A stretch of DNA of 64,000 nt from Carboxylicivirga litoralis (lineage in GTDB: Bacteria; Bacteroidota; Bacteroidia; Bacteroidales; Marinilabiliaceae), in contig NZ_JAFMVC010000001.1 of assembly GCF_025499605.1 (NCBI RefSeq), forward strand, positions 62,001 to 126,000. The letters are read 5' to 3'. The position numbers were made by a program, and so were the translations under genes. Position 1 is the first letter of the stretch, and every line of letters starts with the position of its first letter. The notes beneath the pieces were generated by a model, which was given only the letters and a program-made list of their open reading frames with translations, did no database searches and was not told the DNA's origin. Positions 63,984-64,000 of this stretch are shown piece after piece.

Positions 63984-64000
63984 CGCGAGCAATTTATTCA

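Overview
The window is from a member of the Bacteroidota, most likely an anaerobic or facultatively anaerobic marine-type Marinilabiliales-like fermenter. The evidence is a SusC/RagA receptor with FecR and an ECF sigma factor, promoters of the Bacteroidota form TTTG-N19-TAnnTTTG, the gene order tRNA-Tyr/tRNA-Gly/tuf/tRNA-Trp/secE/nusG/rplKAJL/rpoBC, DUF3467 after rpoC, and low GC. The genus assignment is inference. Almost everything is on the minus strand.

Layout. 1-4.2 kb: a SusC-type receptor cut by the window edge, with its FecR anti-sigma factor and ECF sigma factor. 4.3-9.2 kb: a cellobiose operon, nrtR - GPH symporter - cellobiose phosphorylase, with a strong promoter overlapping a palindromic candidate operator. 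9.6-11.4 kb: a chemoreceptor on the plus strand. 11.5-17.8 kb: a five-gene RND efflux operon (TolC, adaptor, pump, PII-like protein, DUF2892 membrane protein). 18.1-21.2 kb: cvfB-like gene, a small exported protein and an acyl-CoA dehydrogenase. 21.8-23.2 kb: hydG. 23.5-29.0 kb: a complete seven-subunit Mrp (Mnh) cation/proton antiporter, mrpABCDEFG.

29.6-45.2 kb is the most distinctive part: about 15.6 kb of collinear genes holding two NADH-linked [FeFe]-hydrogenase gene sets that bracket a signalling module. Set 1 has HydC, HydA, a long HydB with extra Fe-S domains and an HndB-like protein, the layout expected of an electron-bifurcating enzyme. Set 2 has NuoE, a stripped-down NuoF, HydA and a small 2Fe-2S protein; its HydA has Ser in place of a normally conserved H-cluster cysteine. 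Between them lie two hydrogenase-like sensor proteins with altered H-cluster motifs (one with a PAS domain), a SpoIIE/PP2C phosphatase, an RsbW-like ATPase, a second GHKL ATPase, two DRTGG-domain proteins and a PHP phosphoesterase. My reading is an H2/redox-sensing partner-switching system controlling the hydrogenases, in which no STAS protein is present and the DRTGG proteins may take that role. HydG (maturation) and Mrp (ion gradient) lie next to it; hydE and hydF are not in the window.

45.5-49.5 kb: an AlbA_2-domain gene, then a peptidoglycan-salvage pair (a serine hydrolase that keeps only the C-terminal domain of a GH3 enzyme, and NamZ), then a DUF3467 gene. 49.6-62.5 kb: rpoC, rpoB, ribosomal proteins L7/L12, L10, L1 and L11, nusG, secE, tRNA-Trp, tuf, tRNA-Gly and tRNA-Tyr, all read from one near-perfect promoter at 62.67-62.70 kb. 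62.7-63.9 kb: a HPF/RaiA-type ribosome hibernation factor and a XerC/D-type recombinase. No CRISPR array, rRNA gene or intact insertion sequence was seen.
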